A DNA stretch of 64,000 nucleotides from Bacillus ndiopicus (GCF_000612805.1 NZ_HG964404.1:62001-126000), one strand, 5' to 3'. Counted from the first letter of the stretch, positions 36,231-47,200 are shown. Translations and numbers: made by a program. Notes: generated by a model not told the origin, from the sequence alone.

Positions 36231-36980
36231 TTAATGATTATAAAAAATTAATTTTGCTGATGTATATAAATCGACATCGCTAACTTCAAGTAAAACAGAA
36301 TAGCGATCTTTTTCCCACACTCTTGATAGATGACTATAATCATCACTTACAAATGTACCATATCCAAACTCTTTTATAGCTTCTTCGTCTAAGATATCAA
36401 ATAGTGCTACCATCTCATTCCACGAATTGTAACTGTTTTTTTTAGGTAAAAAATCATAAACAATGTATTTTAATTTTTCATCAGCAAAATAATATTCTAA
36501 TAATACACTGTATCCATATTTTTCAACTATATATTGTAGGCCAGTTAAGTTCCCCCCTTTTCTTACATTAATTAATTTTGCTGGTTCCATTTTCTTTACT
36601 TGATTTATATTCATCGAGAAGTCAATTACTCTTCTTTTACTTGTACTATTATTTGTCGCATTTGGGTTTTTACTTGTTAAATAAGAATCCTTTACATAAC
36701 CTTTTATTTCTCCTTGCTTTATGTATGACCACCCATTGCTGTCCGTTGAATATACAAAAACTTTTGAGCCATTTTTCAGCATCGTTACTTTAGCGCCTTT
36801 TGAATGGGCTTCCTTTCTAACAATTAATCCACCTTCAGCTTTTACATATTTATTTTGATTGACACTTTGTGCAACTGCTTTTGTCTCAACATTATTAGCT
36901 GCTTTTACATCTCCGTAGCTTACTGTTATTAATGAAATAAAAAATAAACATACTACTACTATCAACTTTGCATTTCTCAT
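36231..36980 (-). CDS. Secreted SH3-domain protein (copy A)
   Basis: 249 residues. Signal peptide at 1-28 (KLIVVVCLFFISLITVSYG, cleavage near VKA-AN). A bacterial SH3 domain lies at about 45-100 (NKYVKAEGGLIVRKEAHSKG, WSYIKQGEIKGYVKDSYL). The C-terminal 130 residues are a separate alpha/beta domain of unknown type. SH3 domains of this kind bind peptidoglycan, so a cell-wall location is likely. A paralogue sits at 38914-39666; the two share an almost identical SH3-coding block. Confidence 0.8.
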   Translation of the reverse strand: MRNAKLIVVVCLFFISLITVSYGDVKAANNVETKAVAQSVNQNKYVKAEGGLIVRKEAHSKGAKVTMLKNGSKVFVYSTDSNGWSYIKQGEIKGYVKDSYLTSKNPNATNNSTSKRRVIDFSMNINQVKKMEPAKLINVRKGGNLTGLQYIVEKYGYSVLLEYYFADEKLKYIVYDFLPKKNSYNSWNEMVALFDILDEEAIKEFGYGTFVSDDYSHLSRVWEKDRYSVLLEVSDVDLYTSAKLIFYNH

Positions 36981-37186
36981 GGTTTAACGCTCCATTCAAT
37001 TTTAATATAGTTAAACTGTATCATGTGAGGAAACTATTTCCTATAGTTATTTTCACTATTACATTCTATTAAATTCATTCCATAAACCCCTTTAAAATAT
37101 ATGTTATACAAATTATTTTTTCTAGGTGATATTACTACAATAATCGCGCACTACGCTTATTTAATTTATTATATAATAAAAGACTA

Positions 37187-37214
37187 CAGCAATTTTTACT
37201 GTAGCCTTTACTTC
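37187..37214 (-). terminator. Terminator after the SLH gene
   Basis: On the minus strand GGCTACAG and CTGTAGTC arms with a T-run, just downstream of the SLH protein stop. Confidence 0.6.
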
Positions 37215-37228
37215 AAGAAGTCTTGTTA

Positions 37229-38257
37229 TTAAAAATAAGTATATCCAAAATCTCGACTAAAATCTTTAGTTCTATCTTTTTCTATTTTTATTGTACTATA
37301 AGTGTGTTTCTGGAATAACAATTGGGATCTTTCGAACTTTGCAGAATTATCTGCTCCAATTAATCTTGATAGTTCTGTCTTCAAATAAGAATCAATTGGC
37401 TCATCAGGATTTCGTCTTGTATTTTTAGAAGCTATAATAACAAAATATTCACCTACAGGAATATCCGAAATTTCATATTGCCCATAGCCATTAGCTTTAG
37501 CGCTTAATATACCACTTTCTTCAATCGCGATTCCAAGTACAAATAAGCTCATCGCATCTTCATGGTTTTTATAATTATAATTAGTTGGAATCATGAATAT
37601 TCTAGCATCTACATCCGCTCTTGTACCGATATATTGATTATACTGCCAAGTGACTGTTCCTTTAAGAGCCCCATACTCTTCAGCTATTGAATCGTAATTG
37701 TTGCTATTAACAGAATTTCCATTTCTCCCAAACAGTCTATCTCGTTCTTCAAATACAATATAACGATATGTTTTATCTATAAATGTATCTAAATGTGTTC
37801 TTGTTAATTTGTTATCTGGTTTAAAAGTGCCATCTGGATAACCTGAAGTAACATTTGCTGCTACTAATTGTTGAATTGCACTGTAGGCACTATTATTTCT
37901 AGTAACATCCTTAAACGTCTTATCTCCCTTTGGAAGTTGCGGACCAAATGCTCTAGAGATAAAAACAGCCATATGTGCTCTCGTTAGCTCATCAGAAGGT
38001 CTAAAAGTACCATCCGAATAACCACTAACAATTCCTAAATCTACAGCAGATTGAATATAACCACTTGCCCAATGACTTCTTGGAACGTCTTTGAATTGCG
38101 TTTCTCTTTGAGTACCATCTAAATTTAATTTTTTAGCAATCTCAACTATCGCTTCTGCACGGGTTGCTAAATTTTCTTTAGCGCTTGTTTCTGCAATATT
38201 GAATGAAAAAACTGACACAATTACTGCCACAAATAATAAATAAAATACTTTCTTCAT
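37229..38257 (-). CDS. S-layer homology (SLH) domain protein
   Basis: 342 residues from the ATG at 38257, set by GAGGTGG. Signal peptide KKVFYLLFVAVIVSVFSF. Two full SLH repeats: FKDVPRSHWASGYIQSAVDLGIVSGYSDGTFRPSDELTRAHMAVFISRAF and FKDVTRNNSAYSAIQQLVAANVTSGYPDGTFKPDNKLTRTHLDTFID in part, with a partial one before. SLH domains tether proteins to pyruvylated wall polymer. The C-terminal half is a carboxypeptidase-regulatory-like domain (KGTVTWQYNQYIGTRADVDARIF, YEISDIPVGEYFVIIASK), found on many surface proteins. Flanked by two SH3-domain paralogues, together a small cell-surface cluster. Confidence 0.88.
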   Translation of the reverse strand: MKKVFYLLFVAVIVSVFSFNIAETSAKENLATRAEAIVEIAKKLNLDGTQRETQFKDVPRSHWASGYIQSAVDLGIVSGYSDGTFRPSDELTRAHMAVFISRAFGPQLPKGDKTFKDVTRNNSAYSAIQQLVAANVTSGYPDGTFKPDNKLTRTHLDTFIDKTYRYIVFEERDRLFGRNGNSVNSNNYDSIAEEYGALKGTVTWQYNQYIGTRADVDARIFMIPTNYNYKNHEDAMSLFVLGIAIEESGILSAKANGYGQYEISDIPVGEYFVIIASKNTRRNPDEPIDSYLKTELSRLIGADNSAKFERSQLLFQKHTYSTIKIEKDRTKDFSRDFGYTYF

Positions 38258-38391
38258 AATAATCCACCTCATTTACAATATATTAGTCAAATTGTATCAC
38301 AAGAGGGGGACATTCTCCTATATTTATTTATTTTTCGGTGTTATCTATTTAGCTCATATGTATCACCATAAGGATGGTTAACTTACCGTGT

Positions 38392-38755
38392 TTACTCTAA
38401 GTAACTTCCTTCATGATTAACATATTGGCCAATCACTTTCCATTCGCCGTCCTCATTTACAAAAGTGTTTCTTTTCCTAAGTGTTCCATTTAGCTTTCTT
38501 CCATTGTTCTCTACCATCTCAATTATCATATCTGAATCTACTTGTGCCTTATTAACATAAAATTTCACAACAATCTCCGTAGCTTGACGTTTAATTGTTT
38601 TATATGAATCAAAAGAGATTTGTACATCAACTAAATTTTTTCATAACTTGTTGTATTTTTGAACGTGTTGTACTATAACGATTCATATCTTTAAATGCAT
38701 CAATTACTTTTGCTATTAAATAATCTATCAACAATAAAATATTTTAATAGCATAT
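38392..38755 (-). pseudogene. Frameshifted remnant of an unknown gene
   Basis: On the minus strand one frame reads ...YLIAKVIDAFKDMNRYSTTRSKIQQVMKKFS and stops near 38637. The shifted frame goes on at once as LVDVQISFDSYKTIKRQA...GEWKVIGQYVNHEGSYLE and stops at 38392. A single base change in the run of A/T at about 38637 joins them. No start is seen at the upstream end. The tail resembles secreted NTF2-like or YxeA-like small proteins (WKVIGQYV), but the family is not certain. Confidence 0.6.
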
Positions 38756-38761
38756 TAAAAA

Positions 38762-38800
38762 ATACTCCTAATCATCTAAATTAATAAATGATTAGGAGTG
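38762..38800 (-). terminator. Terminator of SH3 copy B
   Basis: On the minus strand ACTCCTAATCAT and ATGATTAGGAGT flank a loop and are followed by ATTTTTT. Confidence 0.65.
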
Positions 38801-38913
38801 GCTTATATACATTGTATTTCAGTCATAACCTCATAAACGTCGTCATTGCAGCTTTTTAAATTTAATGCTTTCCTTTTTCTGTTCATATGGTTATGGAATA
38901 CACTTTTAGCTTT

Positions 38914-39666
38914 TTATGGCTTAAAATAGATTAAAGTCGCTGACGTATATAAATCCTTTCGATTAACATTTAACATGACAGAATAAGAGCCTTTGTTCCA
39001 CACACTTGAAATATTATAAATACCATCCGAACGTGTTTCTACATCATTTCCGAATTCTTTAATGGCTTCTTGATAAAGTAGATCATGTATAAGCTCAATT
39101 TCTGACCAAACACTATAGCGATCTCTATTTGGGAAGAAATCAAACACAATAACACTTAGCTTTTTATTCTCAAAATAGTATTTTAATTCTGTTGAATAAC
39201 CATATTTCGTTTCGGAGTAAATTAAAGCAGATGCATTTCCCTCTTGTGGATTTCTAAGTAACTTTGCTGTTTCAGCCTTTTGGATTTGAGGCATGCTCAT
39301 CGAAAAATCTATGATGCGATTTTTATTTTTCTTACTATAATGTGAATCCTGTTCTATATCTACCAAATAGGAATCTTTTACATAGCCCTTTACGTTCCCC
39401 TGTTTTATATATGACCAACCATTGCTGTCCGTTGAATATACAAAGACCTTCGAGCCATCTTTCAGCATCGTTACTTTAGCGCCTTTTGAATGGGCTTCTT
39501 TTCTAACAATTAATCCACCTTCAGCTTTTACATATTTATTTTGATTGATATTTTGCGTGACTACTTTAGTTTCTGTATTACTAACTGCTTGCACTTCTGC
39601 ATAATTTCCAGCTATCAATGACAGAAATACTAAACATAAAACTACTATCCATTTTTTATTTCTCAT
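38914..39666 (-). CDS. Secreted SH3-domain protein (copy B)
   Basis: 250 residues from the ATG at 39666, which has GGAGTG upstream (a longer frame to 39708 does not). Signal peptide WIVVLCLVFLSLIAGNYA. SH3 domain at about 44-100 nearly identical to copy A; C-terminal domain only about half identical (IIDFSMSMPQIQKAETAKLL...YVMLNVNRKDLYTSATLIYF). Wall binding is likely. Same orientation as copy A with the SLH gene between. Confidence 0.8.
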   Translation of the reverse strand: MRNKKWIVVLCLVFLSLIAGNYAEVQAVSNTETKVVTQNINQNKYVKAEGGLIVRKEAHSKGAKVTMLKDGSKVFVYSTDSNGWSYIKQGNVKGYVKDSYLVDIEQDSHYSKKNKNRIIDFSMSMPQIQKAETAKLLRNPQEGNASALIYSETKYGYSTELKYYFENKKLSVIVFDFFPNRDRYSVWSEIELIHDLLYQEAIKEFGNDVETRSDGIYNISSVWNKGSYSVMLNVNRKDLYTSATLIYFKP

Positions 39667-39755
39667 GGCTAACACTCCATTTCTTAATGTATAGTATAAT
39701 AATATCATACATTGCTTGATTATTTTGTTATATTAACCAAGAAGGGGTTTTCAAA

Positions 39756-40283
39756 ATGATTCCAACATTAGCAACAGAACGACTTATTTTAAGGGCAATT
39801 GTACAGGAGGATGCTGGCGATATTTTTGCTTATTTTTCAAATGATGATGTCACAAAGCATTATGGCATGCAGTCATTTACAAGTGTGGAGCAAGCTGAAA
39901 GGCTGGTTGAAGCATTTGCGAACAATGTTCGAAAAAAAAATGGCATGCGCTGGGGGATTACAAAAAAGGACGACAGCCGTTTAATTGGCACAATTGGCTT
40001 TAACTTATGGTCACCTGCTCATAAACGAGCTGAAGTTGGCTATGAAATTCATCCTGATTTTTGGCGAACAGGCTACGCATCAGAGGCATTAGAGAAGATA
40101 GTTGAATACGGCTTTCAGAACTTAGAGCTTACACGCATAGGAGCAGTTGTTTTTATCGAAAATGAAGCTTCTAATCAAATGTTAGTAAAGCACGGGTTTG
40201 AAAAAGAAGGTGTTCTGCGTAATTATATGTACCAAAATGGGCAGTGTCATGATGTGAATATATATTCTAAGTTGAGTGTTTGA
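39756..40283 (+). CDS. GNAT acetyltransferase, RimJ/RimL-like
   Basis: 175 residues, AAGGGG upstream of the ATG. The RimL-type N-terminus LATERLILRAIVQEDAGDIFAYF, the W-G-ITKKDDSRLIGTIGFNLW strand pair, the acetyl-CoA loop YEIHPDFWRTGYASEAL (Q/RxxGxG/A variant), and the ending VFIENEASNQMLVKHGFEKEGVLRNY are all typical. Acetylates an N-terminal amine or an antibiotic; the substrate is unknown. Confidence 0.88.
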   Translation: MIPTLATERLILRAIVQEDAGDIFAYFSNDDVTKHYGMQSFTSVEQAERLVEAFANNVRKKNGMRWGITKKDDSRLIGTIGFNLWSPAHKRAEVGYEIHPDFWRTGYASEALEKIVEYGFQNLELTRIGAVVFIENEASNQMLVKHGFEKEGVLRNYMYQNGQCHDVNIYSKLSV

Positions 40284-40302
40284 TAGGAGAAGCATGAGAA
40301 AA

Positions 40303-40323
40303 GATAGGGCTCATCGCCCTATC
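40303..40323. terminator. Bidirectional terminator
   Basis: GATAGGGC and GCCCTATC with a 5-nt loop between the converging GNAT and luciferase-like genes. Confidence 0.6.
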
Positions 40324-41307
40324 CTATTCAAAAAGCTCCTTCAATAAAGTAAATGATTTTGCACGAGCTTCTTCATCGTAAATAGAAGCAGTGACCATAA
40401 GCTCATCCACTTTTGTATCTGTCACGAATTTTTCTAATTGTGCTTTCACTGTTTGCTGACTACCGACAAACATATATTGACGTTGCTGCATAACCGCCTG
40501 TTTTTCAAATGGTGTCCATAGTTCATCCATATTGTCTACAGGGGGTTGAAGTAAATCATGTGTACGGCGAATGATGCTTAAAAATAGCTGATAATAGGTT
40601 GTTGCTAATTTTTGGGCTTCTTCGTCTGTATCCGCAATCATTACATTTACACAAGCAAGCATTTTCGGCTTTTCTAAGTGCTCAGAAGACTGGAATTGTG
40701 TGCGATAAATATCGATTGCCTGCATTAAATAATCTGGAGCAAAATGGCTTGCAAAGGCATATGGCATACCGCGGCGTGCAGCTAACTCCGCACTAAATAA
40801 GCTAGAGCCTAATACCCACATTGGGATATTTGCACCGAAGCCTGGATAGGCCTTAATATAATCGCTATTTTGCGCCTTTGCTAAATAACGTTCTAATTCA
40901 TCTATATTATCCTCAAAATCTTCCGCATCACGACGGCGCAATGCTCTTGCCGTGATATGATCCGTACCTGGTGCTCGACCTAATCCTAAATCAATACGTC
41001 CTGGAAACATGGCATCAAGTGTTCCGAATTGCTCTGCAATCACTAACGGAGCATGGTTGGGCAGCATAATTCCACCAGAGCCTATGCGGATTTCCTTTGT
41101 TGCATTTGCTAAATAGCCTATTACAACAGAGGTCGCGGAGCTTGCAATGGCGCGGCTATTATGATGCTCCGCAACCCAAAAACGTTTATAGCCTAATTCC
41201 TCTGCCAAGATTGCTAAACGACGTGAGCGCTCGAATGCTTGCGTCGGAATTTGTCCTTCATTTACGGATACTAAATCTAAAACGGATATTGGAATATTTT
41301 TCAACAT
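40324..41307 (-). CDS. Luciferase-like (LLM class) flavin oxidoreductase, MsnO8 type
   Basis: 327 residues. Start taken at the second of two adjacent ATG codons (41307), 6 bases after GAGGTG; the first ATG of the pair is 3 bases from that site. The LLM barrel marks are seen: [13 protein letters not shown] at the front, [78 protein letters not shown]. These belong to the bacterial monooxygenase group that includes YvbT/YddN and MsnO8. It probably uses FMNH2 and oxygen; the natural substrate is unknown. Confidence 0.88.
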   Translation of the reverse strand: MLKNIPISVLDLVSVNEGQIPTQAFERSRRLAILAEELGYKRFWVAEHHNSRAIASSATSVVIGYLANATKEIRIGSGGIMLPNHAPLVIAEQFGTLDAMFPGRIDLGLGRAPGTDHITARALRRRDAEDFEDNIDELERYLAKAQNSDYIKAYPGFGANIPMWVLGSSLFSAELAARRGMPYAFASHFAPDYLMQAIDIYRTQFQSSEHLEKPKMLACVNVMIADTDEEAQKLATTYYQLFLSIIRRTHDLLQPPVDNMDELWTPFEKQAVMQQRQYMFVGSQQTVKAQLEKFVTDTKVDELMVTASIYDEEARAKSFTLLKELFE

Positions 41308-41400
41308 CATTATCACCTCATTAGTTACTATAACGAAATTGGAAAAAAGATGCTTGCAATATGCTCTGATGCTAAAATAACTTATGGGGGTGTATAATAT

Positions 41401-41907
41401 ATGGCGATTTTACAAGATAAAAACTATGCGGTAAGTCATAGCGAAGTGGAGTTTAAGCTAATACGTGTCAGTGATGATAGTGTTTTATTTATGGCAATTT
41501 TTCGTGCTGGTGCAACATGGCCTGAAATCGAGATGAAAATTAATTGTTTAAAAAGCGATTTTTATACGCTGTTAGATAATTTACGGCTACTTGAGAACAC
41601 ATATTTAAGTAAATTAGAAATGCATGATCCAGGCTTAGTCATCTACCATATCCCGCAGTTTGGTACATATTATTACCCATCATTTGGGCCCAATCAAATT
41701 CCTGAAGAGGAACGTCATGAATGGGAACCCTATTATGAATTGATTTTTATGCTAGACGCAGGAGAAAAGAATTCTTTAAGTGCAAATTGGCGTGGGCCTG
41801 CATTAAGTTTGGCAGTAACGCAAGTACAAATTGAAGCTTTTGTTGCCTGCTTGAAAAAAGAGACAAGTGACCATCTATGGTTCTCGCCTGTTCGTTACAA
41901 TCACTAA
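41401..41907 (+). CDS. Hypothetical protein, 168 residues
   Basis: GGGGGTG lies before the ATG. Soluble alpha/beta protein with repeated aromatic residues ([43 protein letters not shown]). No motif identifies a function. It diverges from the luciferase-like gene; no operon partner. Confidence 0.6.
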   Translation: MAILQDKNYAVSHSEVEFKLIRVSDDSVLFMAIFRAGATWPEIEMKINCLKSDFYTLLDNLRLLENTYLSKLEMHDPGLVIYHIPQFGTYYYPSFGPNQIPEEERHEWEPYYELIFMLDAGEKNSLSANWRGPALSLAVTQVQIEAFVACLKKETSDHLWFSPVRYNH

Positions 41908-41972
41908 TATTTTGATTTCAGCACGCCAAAAATAGTTTAATATTGAAGTATTAAACATATAGAGCTACCTTT

Positions 41973-42013
41973 AAAAAAACAAGCTGCCAATAAAATTGGT
42001 CGCTTGTTTTTTT
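41973..42013. terminator. Bidirectional terminator
   Basis: AAAACAAGC and GCTTGTTTT pair, with A and T runs at both ends, between converging hypothetical genes. Confidence 0.65.
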
Positions 42014-42042
42014 ATTCTTACATTATAAAAGAGTGAAAATAT

Positions 42043-42432
42043 TTAATTAATGAAATTTTGAGGAATACATTCACGAACACCAGAATTTCTCAATGAGTTA
42101 AATAAAGCTGCACTGATTCTTAATATAACATTGGTATCAGTACCATTTTCTAAATCATAGATGACAAAGTATGAATTATCAACTGTAAAAATACATTTTC
42201 GTTCTAATTCAAATCCAGGCGGTATATTGGGAAGTCTAAAAACTGGTACACATACATCTGTATCACCTTCATCTTTAATAAAATTGAAAGTTTGTTGGTC
42301 AATCTCATAGATGTTAACTGGATCAATCTCCACACCTTTATCTGGAACTGTAATTTCATCTTCAACTAATAAGAAAAAGCGTTCGTTTCGAAAATTGAAA
42401 AGACATCTTGAGCCAATTTCAAATGATGCCAT
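42043..42432 (-). CDS. Hypothetical protein, 129 residues
   Basis: GGAGGTG precedes the ATG. Mostly beta-strand with an early SRCLFNFRNERFFLLVEDEI, an acidic central loop and a late SAALFNSLRNSG helix. Not recognised. It stands alone. Confidence 0.5.
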   Translation of the reverse strand: MASFEIGSRCLFNFRNERFFLLVEDEITVPDKGVEIDPVNIYEIDQQTFNFIKDEGDTDVCVPVFRLPNIPPGFELERKCIFTVDNSYFVIYDLENGTDTNVILRISAALFNSLRNSGVRECIPQNFIN

Positions 42433-42629
42433 TTAATATTCACCTCCTTTTCTATAGATAAGTTATTCATATTGAATTCAATTGTTTGGACTATAAGGAA
42501 AGTAGAGTGAAGAATAATTATGATAGGCTGTTTTAGCAGGACTGTTAATGAAGCAAGCGTTTAATATATGGAAATTGTTTAATCTCAAAATAGATAAAAA
42601 TTTTTCTTATATTTAATTTAATAATGTAA

Positions 42630-42666
42630 AAAGCTATCAGGAAAGATAAATTTCTCTGATAGCTTT
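42630..42666 (-). terminator. Terminator after the patatin operon
   Basis: AAAGCTATCAG and CTGATAGCTTT form an 11-bp stem. The T-run faces the minus-strand genes. Confidence 0.65.
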
Positions 42667-42672
42667 AATTAT

Positions 42673-43518
42673 TTATTGACGCAAAAATGCTTGTAATGCA
42701 GCCATTTGTTCTTGCCCATGCTGATAGCCCATCTCATAGTTTGAGTTGATTTGCGTCAAATCTTTTTCAAAGCTATTCATTGCATATGTCGGGCGGAACA
42801 GAAAAGCTTTTCCTTCTTTTTCTAGCTTCTCACAGTATGCGAGTGTCTGATTGTAGCGCTCTGCACGCTGTAGCATGCTTTGTGCTAGTGCGGGATAACG
42901 TTTACTCAGTATTTTAATGGCGAATTTCGTTTGGCGGTCCAATGCTTTTTGATAGCCATGCGGACGTGTTAGTACAATAATATGCTTTTCGAAGCCCTTT
43001 TCCTCTGCTCGTGTAATTGGAATTGGGTCAGCTAAGCCACCATCATAATACGGTGTATTTTGCAATTTAATTTCAGGAAATAAAATAGGGATTGCACATG
43101 TCGCTCGTAGCATTGTGCAGGCTTTATCCATTTGTAAGGCATCTAAGTATTCTACTTGCCCTGTATAAGCGTTTGTTACGCCAATTTCAAACTGCCCTTC
43201 AAATTGCTCATAGGTTGTCCAATCAAATAACTCAAGCTCGTTTGGAATCGTATTATAAGCGAAATTAAGCCCGAAAAGACTGCGCTCCGTTAAAAAATTG
43301 CGCCAGCCAATATAACGTTTATCATGACGATAATTGGTGAAAACACGCAATGTACGCTCCTTTTGCTTCGATACATAGGAGCAGCCATTAATCGCCCCCG
43401 CTGAAATCCCAATGACATACGGCATATACAGCTCATGCTCTAAAAAAGCATCTAAAACACCGCTAGTATAGATTGTTCGGAATGTACCGCCTTCTAATAT
43501 TAAACTTGTTTTTGTCAC
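42673..43518 (-). CDS. Patatin-like phospholipase (RssA-like)
   Basis: 281 residues, GTG start. The patatin active site is complete: oxyanion stretch LILEGGTFR (7-15), nucleophile Ser39 in GISAG (37-41), and catalytic Asp159 in DGG (159-161). It belongs to the cytoplasmic YjjU-like branch. It would hydrolyse phospholipid or other acyl esters. It is the last gene of a three-gene leftward set after a large helicase and an unknown protein, with a 15-base gap to the unknown gene. Confidence 0.85.
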   Translation of the reverse strand: MTKTSLILEGGTFRTIYTSGVLDAFLEHELYMPYVIGISAGAINGCSYVSKQKERTLRVFTNYRHDKRYIGWRNFLTERSLFGLNFAYNTIPNELELFDWTTYEQFEGQFEIGVTNAYTGQVEYLDALQMDKACTMLRATCAIPILFPEIKLQNTPYYDGGLADPIPITRAEEKGFEKHIIVLTRPHGYQKALDRQTKFAIKILSKRYPALAQSMLQRAERYNQTLAYCEKLEKEGKAFLFRPTYAMNSFEKDLTQINSNYEMGYQHGQEQMAALQAFLRQ

Positions 43519-43533
43519 ACTTGCTCACTCACC

Positions 43534-44265
43534 TTATAATAGTTCGCGCCACGAAGAATGCTCCTGCTCTTTTACAAGCTGTTCTAAATGTGCGTCCCAA
43601 GCATTTGTTAATGTGTTAAACACACGTACATCGAATGTCTCCTTGCCTGTATCATGTAACACATACTGAAAGCACGGCGCATCGTTAATTTGTAGCTCCT
43701 CAGCGCTATTTATTGATGTTATAAAAGTCGGTTCTTCGGAGTCCTCGGTCACGCTGCTTTGTAATGCTTCAACAATTTGCTCGTCATTCCATAAGACAGA
43801 TAGCTGCTCTGTATAGGATAGCTCTTCAGGAAATTCATCGAACTCCTCTAGTTCCCCTTGTAAAAAGGTCCCATGCAAAGGGCTGTATAATAGCTCCTGC
43901 TCCATTTCCTCTAGCTGCTCTTCAAAAATGCCTGCTGCTAACTGTTCCCTGCCCTTTTCCGTTAATTGAATGGATTCTTCTATTATTACTAGACCTGTCT
44001 TCTTCATCTTTTGTAGTAAATCTTCAATAAATAATGATTCGACAAGCAGGACATCTGCAACCGTTTCAGCATCTTGAAAACGCCCTGTTTGAAAAGTAAG
44101 TAACATCATTTTCATTAAAATATCCATCGGCGTTCGACGTATCGGTGCATATTTTACTAATAGCGTATGAATCGGTATTGAAAATTGCTTTGCCGCAATA
44201 ATTTCCACAGAGGAAGGACGCGGTAATTGTTGTTTAATTTGTCGTTCAAGCTGTTGTAATTCCAT
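43534..44265 (-). CDS. Unknown protein with winged-helix-like front, 243 residues
   Basis: The N-terminal 120 residues (IAAKQFSIPIHTLLVKYAPIRRTPMDILMKMMLLTFQTGRF, LVESLFIEDLLQKMKKTGLVIIEESIQLTEKGREQL) look like a winged-helix protein-protein or DNA-binding unit. The rest is acidic, with no motif. It is encoded between the helicase (9 bases downstream of it) and the patatin gene. I do not recognise the family. Its place suggests that it links or regulates the two enzymes. Confidence 0.6.
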   Translation of the reverse strand: MELQQLERQIKQQLPRPSSVEIIAAKQFSIPIHTLLVKYAPIRRTPMDILMKMMLLTFQTGRFQDAETVADVLLVESLFIEDLLQKMKKTGLVIIEESIQLTEKGREQLAAGIFEEQLEEMEQELLYSPLHGTFLQGELEEFDEFPEELSYTEQLSVLWNDEQIVEALQSSVTEDSEEPTFITSINSAEELQINDAPCFQYVLHDTGKETFDVRVFNTLTNAWDAHLEQLVKEQEHSSWRELL

Positions 44266-44274
44266 AAGTCACTC

Positions 44275-47200
44275 CTATGCGCGGTAGCCATCCTGTGCCT
44301 TTACTACATCTAGCACATGCTGATACATACGGCGTGTTTCCTGTTTCTTTGGACGTTTCGTAAACATTTCCGTACTGCCCACCATAATTAATAATTCGCG
44401 TGCACGTGATAACGCAACATTTAAGCGGCGGTAATCCTGTGCAAAGCCAATTCCACCTTTCCCATTATGATTACGCACCATGCTGACAATAATAACGTCC
44501 ATTTCCATCCCTTGAAACTTATCGACAGAGCCTGTGCGAATATGAAGATGCGGATATTGTTGTTCAACCATATCATTTATGCGCTTCACCTGCTCCGCAT
44601 AAAAGCTAATAACACCTATAGATTTCTTCGTATCTGCTGCAAGGCTGCCTTGTTCCTTTAACTTCGCTGTCGCATCATTCATCGATGTCAGCAGTTCCTT
44701 GACCTTATCCAACTCTGCCCTATTAAATAAACTTGCCCCTTCCTTCATACGCTCCTCAAAATAGCGCTCCTCATGTGGGATATCAAGCCATAATAGATGA
44801 TTTTGACGGTTAAATAAAGGCGTTTCTAGAAGATGGTCACGCGCTTCATCAGAATTAGCTAAGCCACATTGCAGTGCATCATGCTCATTTTGATAAAATG
44901 GCACAATCGTTTCCATAATATTTGCATGCATACGATATTGAATAGCTAGCATCGTCTTGTTGGACTGAGGCAGGTTTTTATACAAGCGCTCAAATAGCGA
45001 TTCCTCTAATAATTTTTCTAACTCTCGTTTTTCCTCGAATGTATCACTATTTTTAATAACCTGCTCTAGTGTTTCCTCAAATGTTTCATCACCAATCAGT
45101 GGTGGAAGCTGGTGATGATCCCCAACTAAAATGATCTTCTTCCCTTTTAACATTGGTAATAGAAGCTCAGGTGGTGTTGCTTTCGAAACCTCATCAATAA
45201 TAACAACATCAAATGTTGGATAGTTGTCCATAAACTCTTTATTAGCAGACGCCACACATGTTGTACCTATTACATTTGCGTGCTTTACATAGAGCTTACG
45301 AATTTCCTCTAAGTCATGCTCGCTCGCATTTGCCAGCATCGTTTGCCACTCGCTTTGTAGCTGCTGTGTAATAGGTAGTAACTCTAGCTTATGCTCAATT
45401 TTTGTGATGGCTGCTTGTGCAGTCGCCATACGCTCCTCTACCGCAATAAGTGCTGCCTCTGGATTTTGCTTTGTCAATTGTTCAAGCTCTTGCTGCTCTT
45501 TTTCTAATGCTAGACCTAAGCTGTTGATTTCTTTTAGCTGCTCTTTTAATGCTTGTAGCAATTCGGTACCATGTGTTAACTGTTCATTGACTTGCTGTAA
45601 TTCGGCTGCTTTTGTTTCATAATTGGCTGCTAAGTTTGTGCGATTTGCTTTTTGTAGCTCCAGTTGCTGTTGGCTTAATTCTAATTCGATACGCTGTTGC
45701 TGAAGCTGCTCCGTAGTTTCATCTGTTTCTGGCAGCCCTTGCAATTGCTGTTGAATCGCTTGAAGTCTAGCTTGTAATTGCTGCTCCGAACTGCGCAATT
45801 GCTGTACTTGTGCCTCACTATGCCCAAGCTGCTCTTTATATAAATCGACTAACTCCTCTTTAAGCTTTGTGAAAATTAGCATGACCTCACGCATTAAATC
45901 CTGATATTTCACTTGTTGCTGTTCAATATATGCCTGACGTAAAAGCACTCCTTGAATAGAGCGCGTACCATTTTGCGCATTGATTTTTTTCTCTGCAAAG
46001 GCACGGCTTAGCTTTGTTAAAAATTCATTAATTTCAGCTAGTGAATACGTATGATTTGCTGGCAGTGTCGGTGCTGTTACATGAATTTGTAGCGTTTTTT
46101 CACTATAGACTAAAGCCTTTTCCAGCCTTTCGCTTAAATCCTTTATCGGTTTATATGCCACAATCTCAGGCTGTAATTTTGATAAGGAAGCAAGCAAGCG
46201 ATCAATAACGAAGCTGCGTCGTATTTCATGAGCTACGATAAAATCTTCAACATCCTGTACCTTTTTCAGCTCAGTAATTTGTGTCGTTAATCGTTCCATT
46301 GCCCCGTCGTCTGGTGACATTCGTTGGAGCTGGGTTGTTATTGTTGTTAGTTGTTGTTGTAGTTGCTGCTCAGTTGCTCTTATTTCGGCTGCTTGTATGG
46401 CGGCGCTTAGTTGTGAGAGCCTTTCTTCGTTTCTCTGCTGTGAAACGTTGATTTCTTCTTCTGAACTAAATGTAGTAAGCTGCTGTTCCATTGTTGCGAC
46501 TGCTTCTGCAAGCTCTGTCTTCGCTGCTTCCAGTTGCTCTAGCTGCTGCTCTGTTTGCTCACGTTCTTTTTTTAATGGCGCAAGCTGTTTTTTAAGCTCA
46601 GTTATTTTCTCAGCAAGCTCACTTAATTGTTCCTCGGCCTTCTTTTTCTTCTCAATTGCCTGCTGAAGCTTGTTTTTTTCTTCTTCTAATTGTGTGAGCT
46701 GTTGTTCATATGCTGCGATTTCCTGTTCAAGTAGCTGCTGCTTTTCATTTTGTTGTGAAACCTCATGCGTAATGGCTTCATATGTTAGCTGCTGCCAATA
46801 CGTCGCCACATTTTCCTCGATAAACTTTTTGCCTTCCTCTTCAATGCTTTCTGTTCGGCCATAGCGCAAGATTCGGATATCTTTATTCGATAATAATCGG
46901 CTTAAAGCATTATCAACAGCTAAATTTGACTGCGAGGCAACAAGTGTTTTTAAGCCTGCCTTCGCATTTTGATAGCAAATTTCAGAAATAACAGTTGTTT
47001 TCCCTGTACCCGGTGGACCTTGTATAACATATAAATCCTCTGCACTCATTGCCCCTGTAACGGCCCTGCGCTGGAATTCATTCAGTTGATTATGAAAATT
47101 GAGTTCAACATCTGTCGAGCGAGCTGCTATAACAGGTTTATCCTCGAATAAAATATTTTCTAAGTTGGCATTGGCTGCAAGCCCTTCTTTTAAGCGGTCA

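Noticed and set aside
45404..46864. Cys/Ser-rich frames opposite the coiled coil of the helicase
   Set aside because: Mirror of repeated CAG/CAA and GAA codons; not genes.
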